This document shows positions 28,509-38,364 of a stretch of 64,000 bases of DNA, in pieces. The DNA is from Serratia liquefaciens. GTDB lineage: Bacteria; Pseudomonadota; Gammaproteobacteria; Enterobacterales; Enterobacteriaceae. Under the pieces are notes generated by a model. That model was not told the origin of the DNA. It searched no databases and worked only from the letters and a program-made list of their open reading frames with translations. Each line of letters starts with the position of its first letter. The first letter of the stretch is position 1. The translations under genes were made by a program, and so were the position numbers. The DNA is taken from contig NZ_CP088930.1 in NCBI RefSeq assembly GCF_027594825.1, positions 2,045,019 through 2,109,018 of the forward strand. The letters are read 5' to 3'.

Positions 28509-28643
28509 GCTACTTTTTGTGCAATCGTCACTGTTACAGCCCCTCTGAAAGTAGACATCGAGGGACTTATCGGTGACGATAAACGCCGGATGGATGTTCA
28601 ACCTCAATCGCCTGTGAAGGCTGATACTCAGTTAGGTAAAGTT

Positions 28644-29024
28644 ATGATACGTACTATGCTGCAAGGCAAGCTGCATCGGGTGAAAGTGACTCAGGCCGAC
28701 TTGCACTATGAAGGCTCCTGCGCCATCGATCAGGACTTCCTGGAGGCCGCAGGCATTCTGGAATATGAAGCTATCGATATTTATAACGTTGATAACGGTC
28801 AGCGTTTCTCGACCTATGCCATCGCCGCCGAACGCGGTTCGCGCATTATTTCGGTCAACGGGGCGGCAGCGCGTTGCGCCTGCGTCGGCGACAAGCTGAT
28901 CATCTGTTCTTACGTGCAGATGAGCGATGCCGATGCCCGCCAACATCATCCGAAAGTGGCCTACTTCGAAGGCGACAATAACCTGCAGCGCAAGGCGAAA
29001 GCCGTGCCGGTTCAGGTCGCCTAA
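28644..29024 (+). CDS. panD: Aspartate 1-decarboxylase
   Basis: Makes beta-alanine from aspartate, the partner substrate for PanC. 126 residues with the self-cleavage site Gly24-Ser25 in YEGSCAID, which yields the pyruvoyl cofactor. ATG 28644 starts [16 protein letters not shown] as in the family; an upstream ATG at 28590 would give an unlikely 18-residue extension. The 135-base gap after panC holds no gene I can support. Confidence 0.97.
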   Translation: MIRTMLQGKLHRVKVTQADLHYEGSCAIDQDFLEAAGILEYEAIDIYNVDNGQRFSTYAIAAERGSRIISVNGAAARCACVGDKLIICSYVQMSDADARQHHPKVAYFEGDNNLQRKAKAVPVQVA

Positions 29025-29031
29025 AAGTCAC

Positions 29032-29058
29032 AACGGGCGCCGTCGGCGCCCGTTTCTT
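29032..29058. terminator. Shared terminator between panD and yadE
   Basis: ACGGGCGCC-gtc-GGCGCCCGT hairpin between the convergent genes panD and yadE; the plus strand ends TTTCTTCC. Confidence 0.8.
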
Positions 29059-29063
29059 CCTGA

Positions 29064-30344
29064 TTACTGCACCACCAGCGTTCCCGGCTTGTTGGCTATT
29101 CTGTCGGCCATGGTCTGAATCGAGTCGGTGCGCAAAATGTACAACCGCTTCAGCGTATAAGGGTTATCCCCCGGCTTCACCTTACCTTGCACCGTGGTTA
29201 CCGCCATATGGAAACCGGCATCCTTCGCCGCCTGTATCGCCCGTTGGTTATAGCCGCCAAACGGGTATGACACATACAGCACATGCGGATTAAACTGCGA
29301 CAGCGCGCGGCGCGAGTGCTCAAAATCGAATTCTATGTTGTGCAGCGAACGGCTCAGCAGGATCGGCTGACGATTACCGTCGGTGCGATGCAGGAAATGC
29401 GTATGCGACTGCACGTCGAACACGTCCTGGATCTGCTTCAGTTCGGAAATGCTCATAAACTGCAGCGAATCTGGATTCCACTTTTGCGGATGGCGCTTGA
29501 TGCGTGAGGAAATAATAAACGCCGTGGCGCGGAAGCCGTAATTCTTCAACACCGGGTAAGCATAACGGTAGACCGATTTCAGCCCGTCATCGAACGTCAG
29601 CACCACTGCCTTGCCGGGCAGGTTGATCTGGTTGTTCAGATAGGCTTCCAGCTGATACAGGGAAATCGTGTCGTAGCCCGCCTGCTTCAGGTAGGTCATC
29701 TGATTGCTGAACGCCACGTCGGAAGTGGTGGTCGAGGTATGGCGGAAACGCTTGTTCTCTTCGTTTTTCAGCAGGTGATGGTAGGTCAGTACCGGAATAC
29801 CGGTGTCAATCTCGCAGTCCAGCTCGCTGACATAACCCAGACGATCGCCAATGTTGATCTCATACCAGGTGTTGTTGAGCCTATCCTTCAGCTTGCCGAT
29901 AATCGGGTAGCGCAGATTCTCTTCCAGCACGCCAAACACATCACTGGCGTTATCCGCATCGGTATAGACGTTGATCGCCTTTTGAGTGATCAGGTTCTGG
30001 TTGGTCAGCGGCTTATTCAGCTCGCCAAGATCGTCCTTCACCTTGCGCGATTTTTTAAGACTGCGCACATCGTCTTTGTCGATAAACCCCGTGCCGTGGC
30101 CGAATTTGAACTCGTAATACTCCGCATCCGCCGGGAACACCTGAATCAGCTGCCCCTGCTTCACTTCGCCGACCGGAATAACATGCTCGCCAATCAGCGA
30201 ATAAACCTCGCTGTCGCGCTGCGCTTCCATATATTCGGATTTAACGGCGCTGTCTTCCGACAGCAAACTTGCCAGGCCCGCCGGGGAGGTGAACGACAAC
30301 AGGATGCCGAGTAACCCAGCCGCTATCTTGTGTGTAGACCGCAT
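29064..30344 (-). CDS. yadE: Polysaccharide deacetylase family protein YadE
   Basis: 426-residue exported protein with an N-terminal signal sequence ending near AGLAS, a region resembling tandem SH3-like domains (about 30-190), and a NodB/CE4 domain with [16 protein letters not shown] (metal Asp) and QSHTHFLH (metal His pair). In E. coli yadE also lies beside panD. Substrate unknown; an extracellular or periplasmic polysaccharide is likely. Confidence 0.85.
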   Translation of the reverse strand: MRSTHKIAAGLLGILLSFTSPAGLASLLSEDSAVKSEYMEAQRDSEVYSLIGEHVIPVGEVKQGQLIQVFPADAEYYEFKFGHGTGFIDKDDVRSLKKSRKVKDDLGELNKPLTNQNLITQKAINVYTDADNASDVFGVLEENLRYPIIGKLKDRLNNTWYEINIGDRLGYVSELDCEIDTGIPVLTYHHLLKNEENKRFRHTSTTTSDVAFSNQMTYLKQAGYDTISLYQLEAYLNNQINLPGKAVVLTFDDGLKSVYRYAYPVLKNYGFRATAFIISSRIKRHPQKWNPDSLQFMSISELKQIQDVFDVQSHTHFLHRTDGNRQPILLSRSLHNIEFDFEHSRRALSQFNPHVLYVSYPFGGYNQRAIQAAKDAGFHMAVTTVQGKVKPGDNPYTLKRLYILRTDSIQTMADRIANKPGTLVVQ

Positions 30345-30370
30345 GATTATATTCTGCTTACGAGTACGTA

Positions 30371-30484
30371 ATACCCGTCGTATTTCAGACTGCAGCGTTG
30401 TTACCCGCCTCGATCATCCCATTAATTACCTGAGGATGAGCGCGCTGGCCGCCTGGCTGCAACTTGAAATTCATAGGGTATATA
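30371..30484. repeat. Large imperfect palindromic intergenic repeat, copy 1
   Basis: Begins TACCCGTCGTATTTCAGACT and ends with GCCGCCTGGCTGCAACTTGA then GGGTATA, the arms being partly complementary. A related copy is at 61858-61985 and a left-arm fragment at 700-745. Enterobacterial ERIC/Yersinia-type palindromes have this form. No coding sequence is seen in 30345-30598. Confidence 0.7.
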
Positions 30485-30598
30485 ACAAAATGGAGAAAAT
30501 GTGGAGCGTCAGCATAGCACGATTTGAACAGCGGGGAGAAAGGGGTTATTCGAGCAATTTTATTGATTTACGGGATGCCCGCCGCAGATTGATAAACG

Positions 30599-30626
30599 CG
30601 TCCCCGAACGCCAACCCGGGGACGCC
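30599..30626 (-). terminator. yadGH terminator
   Basis: GCGTCCCC pairs with GGGGACGC directly after the yadH stop, followed by GTTTATC on the reverse strand. The U-run is weak. Confidence 0.6.
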
Positions 30627-30632
30627 ATGCTA

Positions 30633-31403
30633 TCAGGTGCGCAAACCGCGGCCACGCTCAATAAGGAACCAGGACAGCAGGTAGAACACCGCGATAAACG
30701 CCACCAGCACCGCCATGGTGAACGCCAACGGCACGTCGCTGATGCCCAGGAAACCGTAGCGGAACCCGCTGATCATATAGACGATCGGGTTCAGCTTGGA
30801 CACCGCCTGCCAGAACGGCGGCAGCAGCGTCAGCGAGTAGAACACCCCGCCCAGATAGGTCAGCGGCGTCAGCACGAAGGTCGGGATCAGGCTGATATCG
30901 TCAAAGGTGGTGGCAAACACCGCGTTGATCAGGCCCGCCAGCGAGAACAAAATCGCCGTCAGCAACAGCGTGACCACAATCACCCACCAGGCATGCACCT
31001 GCAGCGGCACAAAGAACAGCGAGATCACGGTCACCAGCACGCCGACGCAGATCCCCCGCGCCACGCCGCCGCCGACGTAACCGGCAATCACCACGTGCGT
31101 CGGCACCGGGGCCACCAGCAGTTCTTCGATGTTACGCTGGAATTTGGCGCTGAAGAACGACGAGGCCACGTTGGCGTACGAGTTGGTGATCACCGCCATC
31201 ATGATCAGGCCGGGAACGATAAACTGCATGTAATCGAAACCGTGCATCTCACCGATACGTGAACCAATCAGGTTGCCGAAGATGATGAAATACAACGTCA
31301 TGGTGATCACCGGCGGCACCAGGGTCTGGATCCAGATACGGGCAAAGCGGTTGATCTCTTTAGCCCAGATGCTCTGCAAAGCCACCCAATACAAACGCGT
31401 CAT
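30633..31403 (-). CDS. yadH: ABC-2 type transporter permease YadH
   Basis: 256 residues with about six transmembrane helices and the ABC-2 signature region (LTYLGGVFYSLTLLPPFWQ). Likely the membrane half of an exporter with YadG; substrate unknown. The start overlaps the yadG stop by 4 bases, and gene order matches E. coli yadGH. Confidence 0.92.
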   Translation of the reverse strand: MTRLYWVALQSIWAKEINRFARIWIQTLVPPVITMTLYFIIFGNLIGSRIGEMHGFDYMQFIVPGLIMMAVITNSYANVASSFFSAKFQRNIEELLVAPVPTHVVIAGYVGGGVARGICVGVLVTVISLFFVPLQVHAWWVIVVTLLLTAILFSLAGLINAVFATTFDDISLIPTFVLTPLTYLGGVFYSLTLLPPFWQAVSKLNPIVYMISGFRYGFLGISDVPLAFTMAVLVAFIAVFYLLSWFLIERGRGLRT

Positions 31404-32323
31404 ACTTTTTCTCCATTACCGTTAACCAGGGTGACAAACAGCTCTTCCAGCCGGTTGGCCTTGTTACGCATGCTCAGGACCTGGACGCCCTGTGCGCTGA
31501 GCTGGGCAAACAGGCCGTTCAGGCCCTGCTCGCGCATCACTTCCACCTCCAGCGTCGAGGTGTCCGTCAGGCGATGACGGTAGCCGTCCAGCTTCGGCAG
31601 CGGGCTTTTCGCCGCCAGATCGAGAATAAAGGTTTCGGACTTCAGCTTGGCCAGCAGGCCTTTCATCGAGGTGTTCTCCACCAACTCACCGTTCTGGATG
31701 ATGCCGATATTGCGGCACAGCATTTCTGCTTCTTCCAGATAGTGGGTGGTGAGAATAATGGTGGTGCCCTGGGCGTTAAGCTCTTTCAGGAAGCCCCACA
31801 TCGAGCGACGCAGCTCGATATCCACCCCGGCAGTCGGTTCATCGAGGATCAGCAGTTTTGGCTGATGCATCAAGGCGCGGGCGATCATCAAACGGCGCTT
31901 CATGCCGCCGGACAGCATGCGAGCGCGTTCTTCGCGCTTGCCCCACAGATCCAACTGAGTCAGGTATTTTTCCGCGCGAGCCAAGGCTTCGCGGCGGGTC
32001 ACGCCATAGTAGCCCGCCTGATTGACCACAATCTGCATCACGGTTTCGAACGGGTTAAAGTTGAATTCCTGTGGCACCAGCCCGAGCTGACGCTTGGCGT
32101 TAACGATGTCCTTGTCGATGTCGTAGCCGAACACCCGCACGCTGCCGGAGGTTTTGTTAACCAACGAACTGATGATGCCGATGGTCGTGGATTTTCCGGC
32201 GCCGTTCGGCCCCAGCAGGGCATAGAAATCCCCCGCTTCGACATTGAGATCGATCCCGCGCAACGCCTTGACGCCACCGGCGTAAGTCTTGGTTAACTGC
32301 GCTAATTCCAGTGCATAATTCAT
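31400..32323 (-). CDS. yadG: ABC transporter ATP-binding protein YadG
   Basis: 307 residues with Walker A GPNGAGKST, ABC signature LSGGMKRRLMIAR, Walker B LLILDEPTAGVD and switch His in TTHYLEEAE. The C-terminal ~80 residues are the extension seen in drug/polysaccharide exporter ATPases. Transcribed divergently from can. Confidence 0.93.
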   Translation of the reverse strand: MNYALELAQLTKTYAGGVKALRGIDLNVEAGDFYALLGPNGAGKSTTIGIISSLVNKTSGSVRVFGYDIDKDIVNAKRQLGLVPQEFNFNPFETVMQIVVNQAGYYGVTRREALARAEKYLTQLDLWGKREERARMLSGGMKRRLMIARALMHQPKLLILDEPTAGVDIELRRSMWGFLKELNAQGTTIILTTHYLEEAEMLCRNIGIIQNGELVENTSMKGLLAKLKSETFILDLAAKSPLPKLDGYRHRLTDTSTLEVEVMREQGLNGLFAQLSAQGVQVLSMRNKANRLEELFVTLVNGNGEKV

Positions 32324-32559
32324 AAGTTAAAAAGTACCTTGTACGATGAGTATGCTGCTGCGTTTTTGTAATGAAGATGATCTTATCATCAGCAGCGTTT
32401 TCACTGAGGCAAATCCGTGCGGTAAATTCAGCTTCCATCCCGCCATATTGAATAAAAAGTGGCCGGATATCGCCCGGCGCCACTGTTCCGATATCCAAAT
32501 TGTGATGCTTGTCCTATATTACCCCAACGCAATCTGTTCGTTACAGGCCTATAACCTCC

Positions 32560-33216
32560 ATGAAAGAGATCGAAAAGCTTATCGCCAATAACCACACCTG
32601 GTCGGCTAACATCAGCAAGGAAGACCCGGACTTTTTTGAACGCTTAGCACAGGCGCAAAAGCCCCGCTTTTTATGGATAGGTTGTTCTGACAGCCGCGTA
32701 CCTGCGGAAAGACTGACCGGGCTGGAGCCGGGTGAACTGTTTGTTCACCGTAACGTGGCAAACCTGGTGATCCACACCGATTTAAACTGCCTGTCGGTGG
32801 TGCAATACGCCGTCGACGTGCTGGAAGTCGAGCATATTATTATCTGCGGTCACCTGGGCTGCGGCGGCGTGGAAGCGGCGGTCGAGAACCCGGAACTGGG
32901 GCTGATCAACAACTGGCTGCTGCACATTCGCGACCTGTGGTACAAACACAGCTCACTGCTGGGTGAACTGGAGCCGGAACAACGTCTTGACGTGCTGTGT
33001 GAGATCAACGTTATTGAGCAGGTCTACAACCTGGGCCATTCCACCATCATGCAATCAGCATGGAAACGCGGCCAGAAAGTGATGATTCACGGTTGGGTAT
33101 ACGGGATCCAGGACGGCCGTCTGCGCGATCTGGAAGTGGCAGCGACCAGCCGCGAAAGCCTGGAAATGGGCTATCGCAAAGCCATGGCCACGCTGCAACA
33201 GGATAAAGGTATTTAA
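32560..33216 (+). CDS. can: Beta-carbonic anhydrase
   Basis: Interconverts CO2 and bicarbonate; needed for growth in air in E. coli. 218 residues. Zinc ligands and the catalytic dyad are in [16 protein letters not shown] (Cys and Asp) and CGHLGCGG (His, Cys). ATG 32560 (MKEIEKLI) follows AACCTCC; an upstream in-frame codon at 32509 is in the yadG-can promoter gap. Confidence 0.96.
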   Translation: MKEIEKLIANNHTWSANISKEDPDFFERLAQAQKPRFLWIGCSDSRVPAERLTGLEPGELFVHRNVANLVIHTDLNCLSVVQYAVDVLEVEHIIICGHLGCGGVEAAVENPELGLINNWLLHIRDLWYKHSSLLGELEPEQRLDVLCEINVIEQVYNLGHSTIMQSAWKRGQKVMIHGWVYGIQDGRLRDLEVAATSRESLEMGYRKAMATLQQDKGI

Positions 33217-33220
33217 AGCT

Positions 33221-33246
33221 CACGGGCGCGGCATACCGCGCCCACA
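33221..33246. terminator. Shared hairpin between can and hpt
   Basis: GGGCGCGGCATACCGCGCCC hairpin lies in the 35-base gap between the convergent genes. No long T-run on either side. The same motif class recurs at 37834-37858 and 43508-43535. Confidence 0.6.
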
Positions 33247-33251
33247 GCCGT

Positions 33252-33788
33252 TTACTCGTCCAGCAGCACCACTTTGCCGACGTACGGCAAATGGCGGTAG
33301 CGCTGAGCGTAGTCAATGCCGTAACCCACCACGAATTCGTCCGGGATTGAAAAACCGACGTACTCAACCGGCACTTCCACTTCACGGCGTTCAGGCTTGT
33401 CCAACAGGGTGCAAATCGCCAAGGATTTCGGCCCACGCAGCGCCAGAATTTCGCGCACTTTGTTCAGCGTATTGCCGGAATCGATGATGTCTTCCACGAT
33501 CAGCACGTCTTTGCCGCGGATATCTTCATCCAAATCCTTAAGGATTTTTACGTCGCGAGTCGTGGACATGCCGCTGCCGTAGCTGGAAGCGGTCATAAAG
33601 TCGACCTCATGCGGCACTTCAATGGTGCGACACAAGTCAGCCATGAACATGAAGGAACCGCGCAGCAGCCCAACCAGCACCATGTCACTGCCACTGTCGC
33701 GGTAATGTTCGGTGATCTGGCGGCCAAGTTCGGCAATACGGGTCTTAACTTCCTGCTCGGAAATCATTACGTCTACAGTGTGTTTCAT
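33252..33788 (-). CDS. hpt: Hypoxanthine phosphoribosyltransferase
   Basis: Purine salvage of hypoxanthine (and less well guanine) using PRPP. 178 residues with the PRPP-binding loop [14 protein letters not shown], the flexible-loop Ser-Tyr pair in ASSYGSGM and the C-terminal [12 protein letters not shown]. Same length and order as E. coli next to can. Confidence 0.97.
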   Translation of the reverse strand: MKHTVDVMISEQEVKTRIAELGRQITEHYRDSGSDMVLVGLLRGSFMFMADLCRTIEVPHEVDFMTASSYGSGMSTTRDVKILKDLDEDIRGKDVLIVEDIIDSGNTLNKVREILALRGPKSLAICTLLDKPERREVEVPVEYVGFSIPDEFVVGYGIDYAQRYRHLPYVGKVVLLDE

Positions 33789-33887
33789 AGTTTTCAGGTC
33801 AGTTGCCGGAAGAAGGGCGCAGAGTTTAGCATAGCCTGAAGCCGGTGGCGACGCGAGTGCGCCGCCACTTGAAAGACAACGAGGAGA

Positions 33888-35510
33888 TCAGTCCGCGACC
33901 GTAAAGCCCATCATCATGCCGGTATCTTCGTGTTCCAGCAGGTGACAGTGGGCCATATAGGCGTGATCGCTGTTGGCAAGGTGATCGAATCGCACCAACA
34001 CTTCACTGCGCCAGCCTTCTACCCTTACCGTGTCTTTCCAGCCGCTGCGGTGAGCAGCCGGCGGTTTACCGTTTTCCGACAGGATGCGAAATTGGGTGCC
34101 GTGAATATGGAATGGATGCAGCATCATGTCGCCTTCGCCGGAAAGGGTCCACTTTTCGTACTTGCCGCGTTTGGCTTCAAACATCGGCTTGGTCATGTCG
34201 AAGGCCTTGCCGTTGATCATATTGCTATGGCTGAAATCGAACGGCTTCGCGCCGTGATCCATGCCCTTCATGTTGCTGTGATCCATGCCCTTCATACTGC
34301 CGTGATCCATCCCTTGCATGCCGGACATCTCACCGCTGTCGCCTTTGCCCATGCTGCCGTGATCCATGCTCATGCCGGCCATGGCCTGATGGCCATAGCG
34401 CTCCATCAGCGCCTGCATACCCAGCTTATCCAACTGTGGATTCATCATCAGTTGCAGCCAACGCTCCTGGATGCCGGCCACCGCAGGCAGCGCAGGCAGT
34501 TTCACCAGGCTGTCCGGCATCGTCTTGATGCCCTGCGCCAGCGAAGGCTGGATATGCAATACCGGCAGCGGCTGGTCGAACGGTGCCAGCGTCATGCCCA
34601 TCTGTTTGACCGGCAGCGTGACGATATCGAAAGCTTTACCGTCGGAGGCGTCCACCAACACTTCGAAACGTTCGCCCATCAGCATCGGCAATTCGGTCAG
34701 CTTGACCGGCTCGGCCAGAAAACCGCCGTCGCTGGCAATCACATAGAGTGGACGGTTATCGCTGGCGGCCAGGTTCAGCGAGCGTGCATTACAACCATTG
34801 AGAAAGCGCAGACGCAGCCAACCGCGAGGGGCCACGTGGCGGGGATACTGAGCGCCGTTGGTGAACATGCGGTCGCCAAACCAGCCTACCGCAGCACTCA
34901 TGACATCCAGTTGGTATTCAATCTGCGCGTCTTTACCCAAGCGTTTGTCCTGCAGGATCACCGGAATATCATCCTGCCCCCAGGTTTTCGGCAGCGGTAA
35001 CTTACTGCTTTCGTCATCTTCCAGTAGCACCAGCCCGGCCAAGCCCTTCATCACCTGCTGGCCGGTCTTGCCGTGGGTGTGCGGATGGAACCAGCAGGTG
35101 GCCGCAGGTTGCTCGATAGTGAACTGCACCCGGCGCGTCGCGCCCGGTTGAATCAGCGCCTGTGGCCCGCCGTCTACGTCACCGGGGATTTCCAGGCCGT
35201 GCCAGTGAACGGTGCTGGCTTCCGGCAGCGCATTGCGGATATCCACCGTGACCGGTTTGCCACGTTGCAGGCGCACCGCCGGCCCCAGCAACGCGCCATT
35301 AAAACCCCAGGTTTGGGTCGCCTTGCCCGGCAGCCAGTTCACCTCGCCGGTTTGCAGCGCCAGAGCAATGTTCCCTTGTGCGTCCGGCATCAGCAATGGC
35401 GGGATCGGCAACACCGGCAATTCAGCCGCCCATGCGCCCCGGCTCCATAACGGTAAGGCGCTTGCCGCGCCCAGCGCAGCGGTCAGTTTGATAAAATCAC
35501 GGCGTAACAT
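33888..35510 (-). CDS. cueO: Multicopper oxidase CueO (cuprous oxidase)
   Basis: Periplasmic copper-detoxifying oxidase of 540 residues. The N-terminus has a Tat signal ([12 protein letters not shown], cleavage after AWA). Copper ligands are in [30 protein letters not shown] and [14 protein letters not shown] Met/His-rich insert at about 375-425 has repeated MDHGSM/GMDH units, the substrate-copper region of this family. A CueR box with 19-bp spacing precedes it. Confidence 0.97.
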   Translation of the reverse strand: MLRRDFIKLTAALGAASALPLWSRGAWAAELPVLPIPPLLMPDAQGNIALALQTGEVNWLPGKATQTWGFNGALLGPAVRLQRGKPVTVDIRNALPEASTVHWHGLEIPGDVDGGPQALIQPGATRRVQFTIEQPAATCWFHPHTHGKTGQQVMKGLAGLVLLEDDESSKLPLPKTWGQDDIPVILQDKRLGKDAQIEYQLDVMSAAVGWFGDRMFTNGAQYPRHVAPRGWLRLRFLNGCNARSLNLAASDNRPLYVIASDGGFLAEPVKLTELPMLMGERFEVLVDASDGKAFDIVTLPVKQMGMTLAPFDQPLPVLHIQPSLAQGIKTMPDSLVKLPALPAVAGIQERWLQLMMNPQLDKLGMQALMERYGHQAMAGMSMDHGSMGKGDSGEMSGMQGMDHGSMKGMDHSNMKGMDHGAKPFDFSHSNMINGKAFDMTKPMFEAKRGKYEKWTLSGEGDMMLHPFHIHGTQFRILSENGKPPAAHRSGWKDTVRVEGWRSEVLVRFDHLANSDHAYMAHCHLLEHEDTGMMMGFTVAD

Positions 35511-35554
35511 CGCTGACTCCCTCTTCTCAGTGATCTAACTTAACTATAGCCGTC

Positions 35555-35585
35555 AGCCTAAACCCTCCCCTTAGCGGAAGGTCAA
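35555..35585 (-). promoter_or_regulatory. CueR-type copper-responsive promoter of cueO
   Basis: ACCTTCC-N7-GGAGGGT (35562-35582) lies between -35 TTGACC (35585-35580) and -10 TAGGCT (35560-35555) with a 19-bp spacer, the elongated spacing used by MerR-family activators such as CueR. Confidence 0.85.
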
Positions 35586-35682
35586 GCCTTTGCTGCCGGT
35601 TATGTTACCTGTGAGTAATAAAATTTGGTGCCTTTACAGGCAAGTGTGATAACGTCTGTAGACAACAAACAGGTCTATTTTC

Positions 35683-36033
35683 ATGATGAAAAAAACAAGT
35701 TTACTGGTGCTGTTGCTCACCATGCTGGGGTTCTCCAACGCCAGTCTGGCGCTGAATGAGTCCGAAGCGGAAGATCTGGCCGATCTGACGGCGGTGTTTA
35801 TTTATTTGAAAAACGATTGCGGTTATAACGACTTGCCCAATGCGCAAATCAAACGCGCCATCGTTTATTTCGCGCAGCAAAACCGTTGGGATCTGACCAA
35901 CTATAATAGTTTTAATATGAAGGCTCTGGGTGAAGACAGCTATCGCGATCTCAGTGGTATCGCCATTCCTACCCCGAACAAATGCAAATCTCTGGCACGC
36001 GACTCGCTAAGCCTGCTGGCCTACGCTAACTAA
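35683..36033 (+). CDS. yacC: YacC family protein (pilotin-like)
   Basis: 116 residues: signal peptide ending SLALN, then a small domain with two cysteines (NDCGYND and PNKCKSL) that probably form a disulfide. Matches recalled E. coli YacC nearly throughout (ALGEDSYRDLSGI, ARDSLSLLAY). YacC resembles pilotins of secretion systems by fold, but function is not established. The ATG pair at 35683/35686 leaves a one-residue start ambiguity. Confidence 0.85.
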   Translation: MMKKTSLLVLLLTMLGFSNASLALNESEAEDLADLTAVFIYLKNDCGYNDLPNAQIKRAIVYFAQQNRWDLTNYNSFNMKALGEDSYRDLSGIAIPTPNKCKSLARDSLSLLAYAN

Positions 36034-36142
36034 TCCCCCGCCTTCCGCTATCTTTGTTTGAAATTCAGCCGTGCATCACCAGGCAGAGTTAGCTATGATG
36101 TTGCGCCAATTTTTCATGGCTGTTATTACGGAGTTCCCGCAC

Positions 36143-37006
36143 ATGACCCAGAAAGAAATTTGGTATGAAACGCTGCATGCCAACTTCGGCCAGTACTTCT
36201 CGGTAGAGAACGTGCTGTATCGTGAGAAGACCGAGCATCAGGACTTGGTGATATTTGAAAACCCGGTTCTGGGGCGCGTTATGGCGCTCGACGGCGTGGT
36301 GCAAACCACCGAGCGCGACGAGTTCATCTATCACGAGATGATGACCCACATACCGCTGCTGGCTCACGGCCAGGCGAAGAAAGTGCTGATCATCGGCGGT
36401 GGCGACGGTGCTATGCTGCGCGAAGTCAGCCGCCATCAGGGCGTAGAGCAGATCACCATGGTCGAGATCGACGCCGGCGTGGTGGAGTTCTGCCGCCAAT
36501 ACCTGCCGAATCACAATGCCGGTGCTTACGACGATCCGCGCTTTAAGCTGGTGATCGACGATGGCGTCAACTTTGTTAATCAGACCGATGAAAAATTCGA
36601 TGTGATTATCTCCGACTGTACCGATCCTATCGGCCCCGGCGAAAGCCTGTTCACCTCGGCGTTCTACGAAGGCTGCGCGCGCTGCCTGAACGAGGGCGGC
36701 ATTTTTGTTGCGCAGAACGGCGTGTGCTTCCTGCAGCAAGACGAAGCGGTCAATAGCCACACCAAGCTGAGCCAATACTTCAAGGACGTCAGTTTCTACC
36801 AGGCGGCGATCCCGACCTATTACGGCGGCATTATGACCTTCGCCTGGGCCAGCCAAAACCCGGCGCTGCGTCAGCTTGATCTGCCAACGCTGCAACATCG
36901 CTTTCATCAAAGCGGCTTAAACTGTCGTTATTATAACCCGGCAATTCACGCGGGCAGCTTTGCACTGCCGCAGTATTTGCTCGACGCACTGAACGTTTCA
37001 CGTTAA
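36143..37006 (+). CDS. speE: Spermidine synthase
   Basis: Transfers an aminopropyl group from decarboxylated SAM to putrescine. 287 residues; [14 protein letters not shown] binds the nucleotide, and the [13 protein letters not shown] segment carries the catalytic Asp. ATG 36143 (MTQKEIWYE) has GGAG upstream; a 24-codon extension to 36071 is not family-like. Followed after 27 bases by speD. Confidence 0.97.
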   Translation: MTQKEIWYETLHANFGQYFSVENVLYREKTEHQDLVIFENPVLGRVMALDGVVQTTERDEFIYHEMMTHIPLLAHGQAKKVLIIGGGDGAMLREVSRHQGVEQITMVEIDAGVVEFCRQYLPNHNAGAYDDPRFKLVIDDGVNFVNQTDEKFDVIISDCTDPIGPGESLFTSAFYEGCARCLNEGGIFVAQNGVCFLQQDEAVNSHTKLSQYFKDVSFYQAAIPTYYGGIMTFAWASQNPALRQLDLPTLQHRFHQSGLNCRYYNPAIHAGSFALPQYLLDALNVSR

Positions 37007-37033
37007 GCGAGAAGATAAAGGAGGTGAACCAAA

Positions 37034-37828
37034 TTGCATAAGCTAAAACTGCACGGCTTCAACAACCTGACCAAAAGCCTGAGTTTTTGTATTTACGATA
37101 TTTGTTACGCCAAAACCGCGGACGACCGCGCCGGCTATATCGCCTACATTGACGAGCAATACAACGCCAACCGCCTGACCGAGATCCTGAGCGAGACCTG
37201 CTCGATCATTGGCGCCAATATTCTCAACATCGCACGTCAGGACTACGAGCCTCAGGGCGCCAGCGTCACCATTCTGGTCAGCGAAGAGCCGGTCGACCCG
37301 GACGATGTCGATACCTCAGAACACCCGGGCCCGCTGTCAAAGACGGTAGTCGCGCACCTGGACAAGAGCCATATCTGCGTTCATACCTATCCGGAGAGCC
37401 ATCCGGAAGGCGGTCTTTGCACCTTCCGCGCCGATATCGAAGTGTCCACCTGCGGCGTGATTTCACCGCTTAAAGCGCTGAATTACCTGATCCACCAGTT
37501 GGAATCTGACATCGTCACCATGGATTATCGCGTGCGCGGTTTTACCCGCGACGTGAACGGCTTGAAGCATTACATCGATCATGAGATCAACTCGATCCAG
37601 AACTTTATGTCTGATGACATGAAGGCGCTGTACCACATGATGGACGTGAATGTTTATCAGGAAAACATCTTCCACACCAAGATGTTGCTGAAAGATTTCG
37701 ATCTGAAGCACTACCTGTTTAACGCCAAACCGGACGCGCTGAGCGAGGCTGAGCGTAAAGAGATTACCGATCTGCTGTGGAAAGAGATGCAGGAAATCTA
37801 TTACGGCCGCAATATTCCGCATCTGTAA
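37034..37828 (+). CDS. speD: S-adenosylmethionine decarboxylase proenzyme, TTG start
   Basis: Makes decarboxylated SAM for SpeE. 264 residues; autocleavage at Lys-Ser in [13 protein letters not shown] creates the pyruvoyl group. The TTG at 37034 is preceded by AAGGAGGTGA, a near-perfect ribosome site, and gives the family N-terminus ([14 protein letters not shown]). Same order as E. coli speE-speD. Confidence 0.96.
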   Translation: MHKLKLHGFNNLTKSLSFCIYDICYAKTADDRAGYIAYIDEQYNANRLTEILSETCSIIGANILNIARQDYEPQGASVTILVSEEPVDPDDVDTSEHPGPLSKTVVAHLDKSHICVHTYPESHPEGGLCTFRADIEVSTCGVISPLKALNYLIHQLESDIVTMDYRVRGFTRDVNGLKHYIDHEINSIQNFMSDDMKALYHMMDVNVYQENIFHTKMLLKDFDLKHYLFNAKPDALSEAERKEITDLLWKEMQEIYYGRNIPHL

Positions 37829-37833
37829 TCTGT

Positions 37834-37858
37834 ATCGGGCGCGGCACGCCGCGCCCTT
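37834..37858. terminator. speED / yacL convergent hairpin
   Basis: GGGCGCGGCACGCCGCGCCC hairpin right after the speD stop and before the yacL stop. The T-run is poor. Confidence 0.6.
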
Positions 37859-37862
37859 ACGT

Positions 37863-38225
37863 TCAGTATTTCAGCATAAAAGAACGGTAGGCCTTCAATA
37901 CCTGTAAAAAGTCTTCGACGCCGCAGAATGAGAGGCTTTCTTCGTCATAGTAATTCATCCCCTCCTCCATCTCGTCGCCCTCGAACTCCAGCAGGTTGGC
38001 GCGGATCATCACTTCCTCACCGTCCATCAGCAACGTGTATTCATGACCTTCCAACTGCCATTGACGCTCGCTGCCCTTCACTTGCGCCGCACCGGCTTCG
38101 ATGCGATCGAGCAGGTTGAAGTCGCCTTTGATTTCTTCGTTGATCCAGTGGCCAATCGCCTCATGCCCCATCGAAAATCTGACCACCACCTGACCGGTAA
38201 CGTCACGCAGAAATTCGTAATCCAT
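37863..38225 (-). CDS. yacL: YacL family protein (UPF0231)
   Basis: 120 residues, acidic, near-colinear with recalled E. coli YacL ([31 protein letters not shown]). No known catalytic motif and no membrane segment; the function is unknown in the family. Lies between speD and acnB as in E. coli. Confidence 0.9.
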   Translation of the reverse strand: MDYEFLRDVTGQVVVRFSMGHEAIGHWINEEIKGDFNLLDRIEAGAAQVKGSERQWQLEGHEYTLLMDGEEVMIRANLLEFEGDEMEEGMNYYDEESLSFCGVEDFLQVLKAYRSFMLKY

Positions 38226-38312
38226 AGCACGCCCTCCTGAGCCCTTTCTCTTAGTGTAAACATTAATTCATGACTAACTCAGTGAGCGCTCGCAAAGTTG
38301 GCAACTGAGAAA

Positions 38313-38340
38313 AATAAAACGGGAGGCCAAGGCCTCCCGT
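38313..38340 (-). terminator. acnB terminator
   Basis: AACGGGAGGCC pairs with GGCCTCCCGTT; the reverse strand continues TTTATTTTTC. Confidence 0.85.
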
Positions 38341-38364
38341 TAAACAGTTGCGCAATATAGCGAC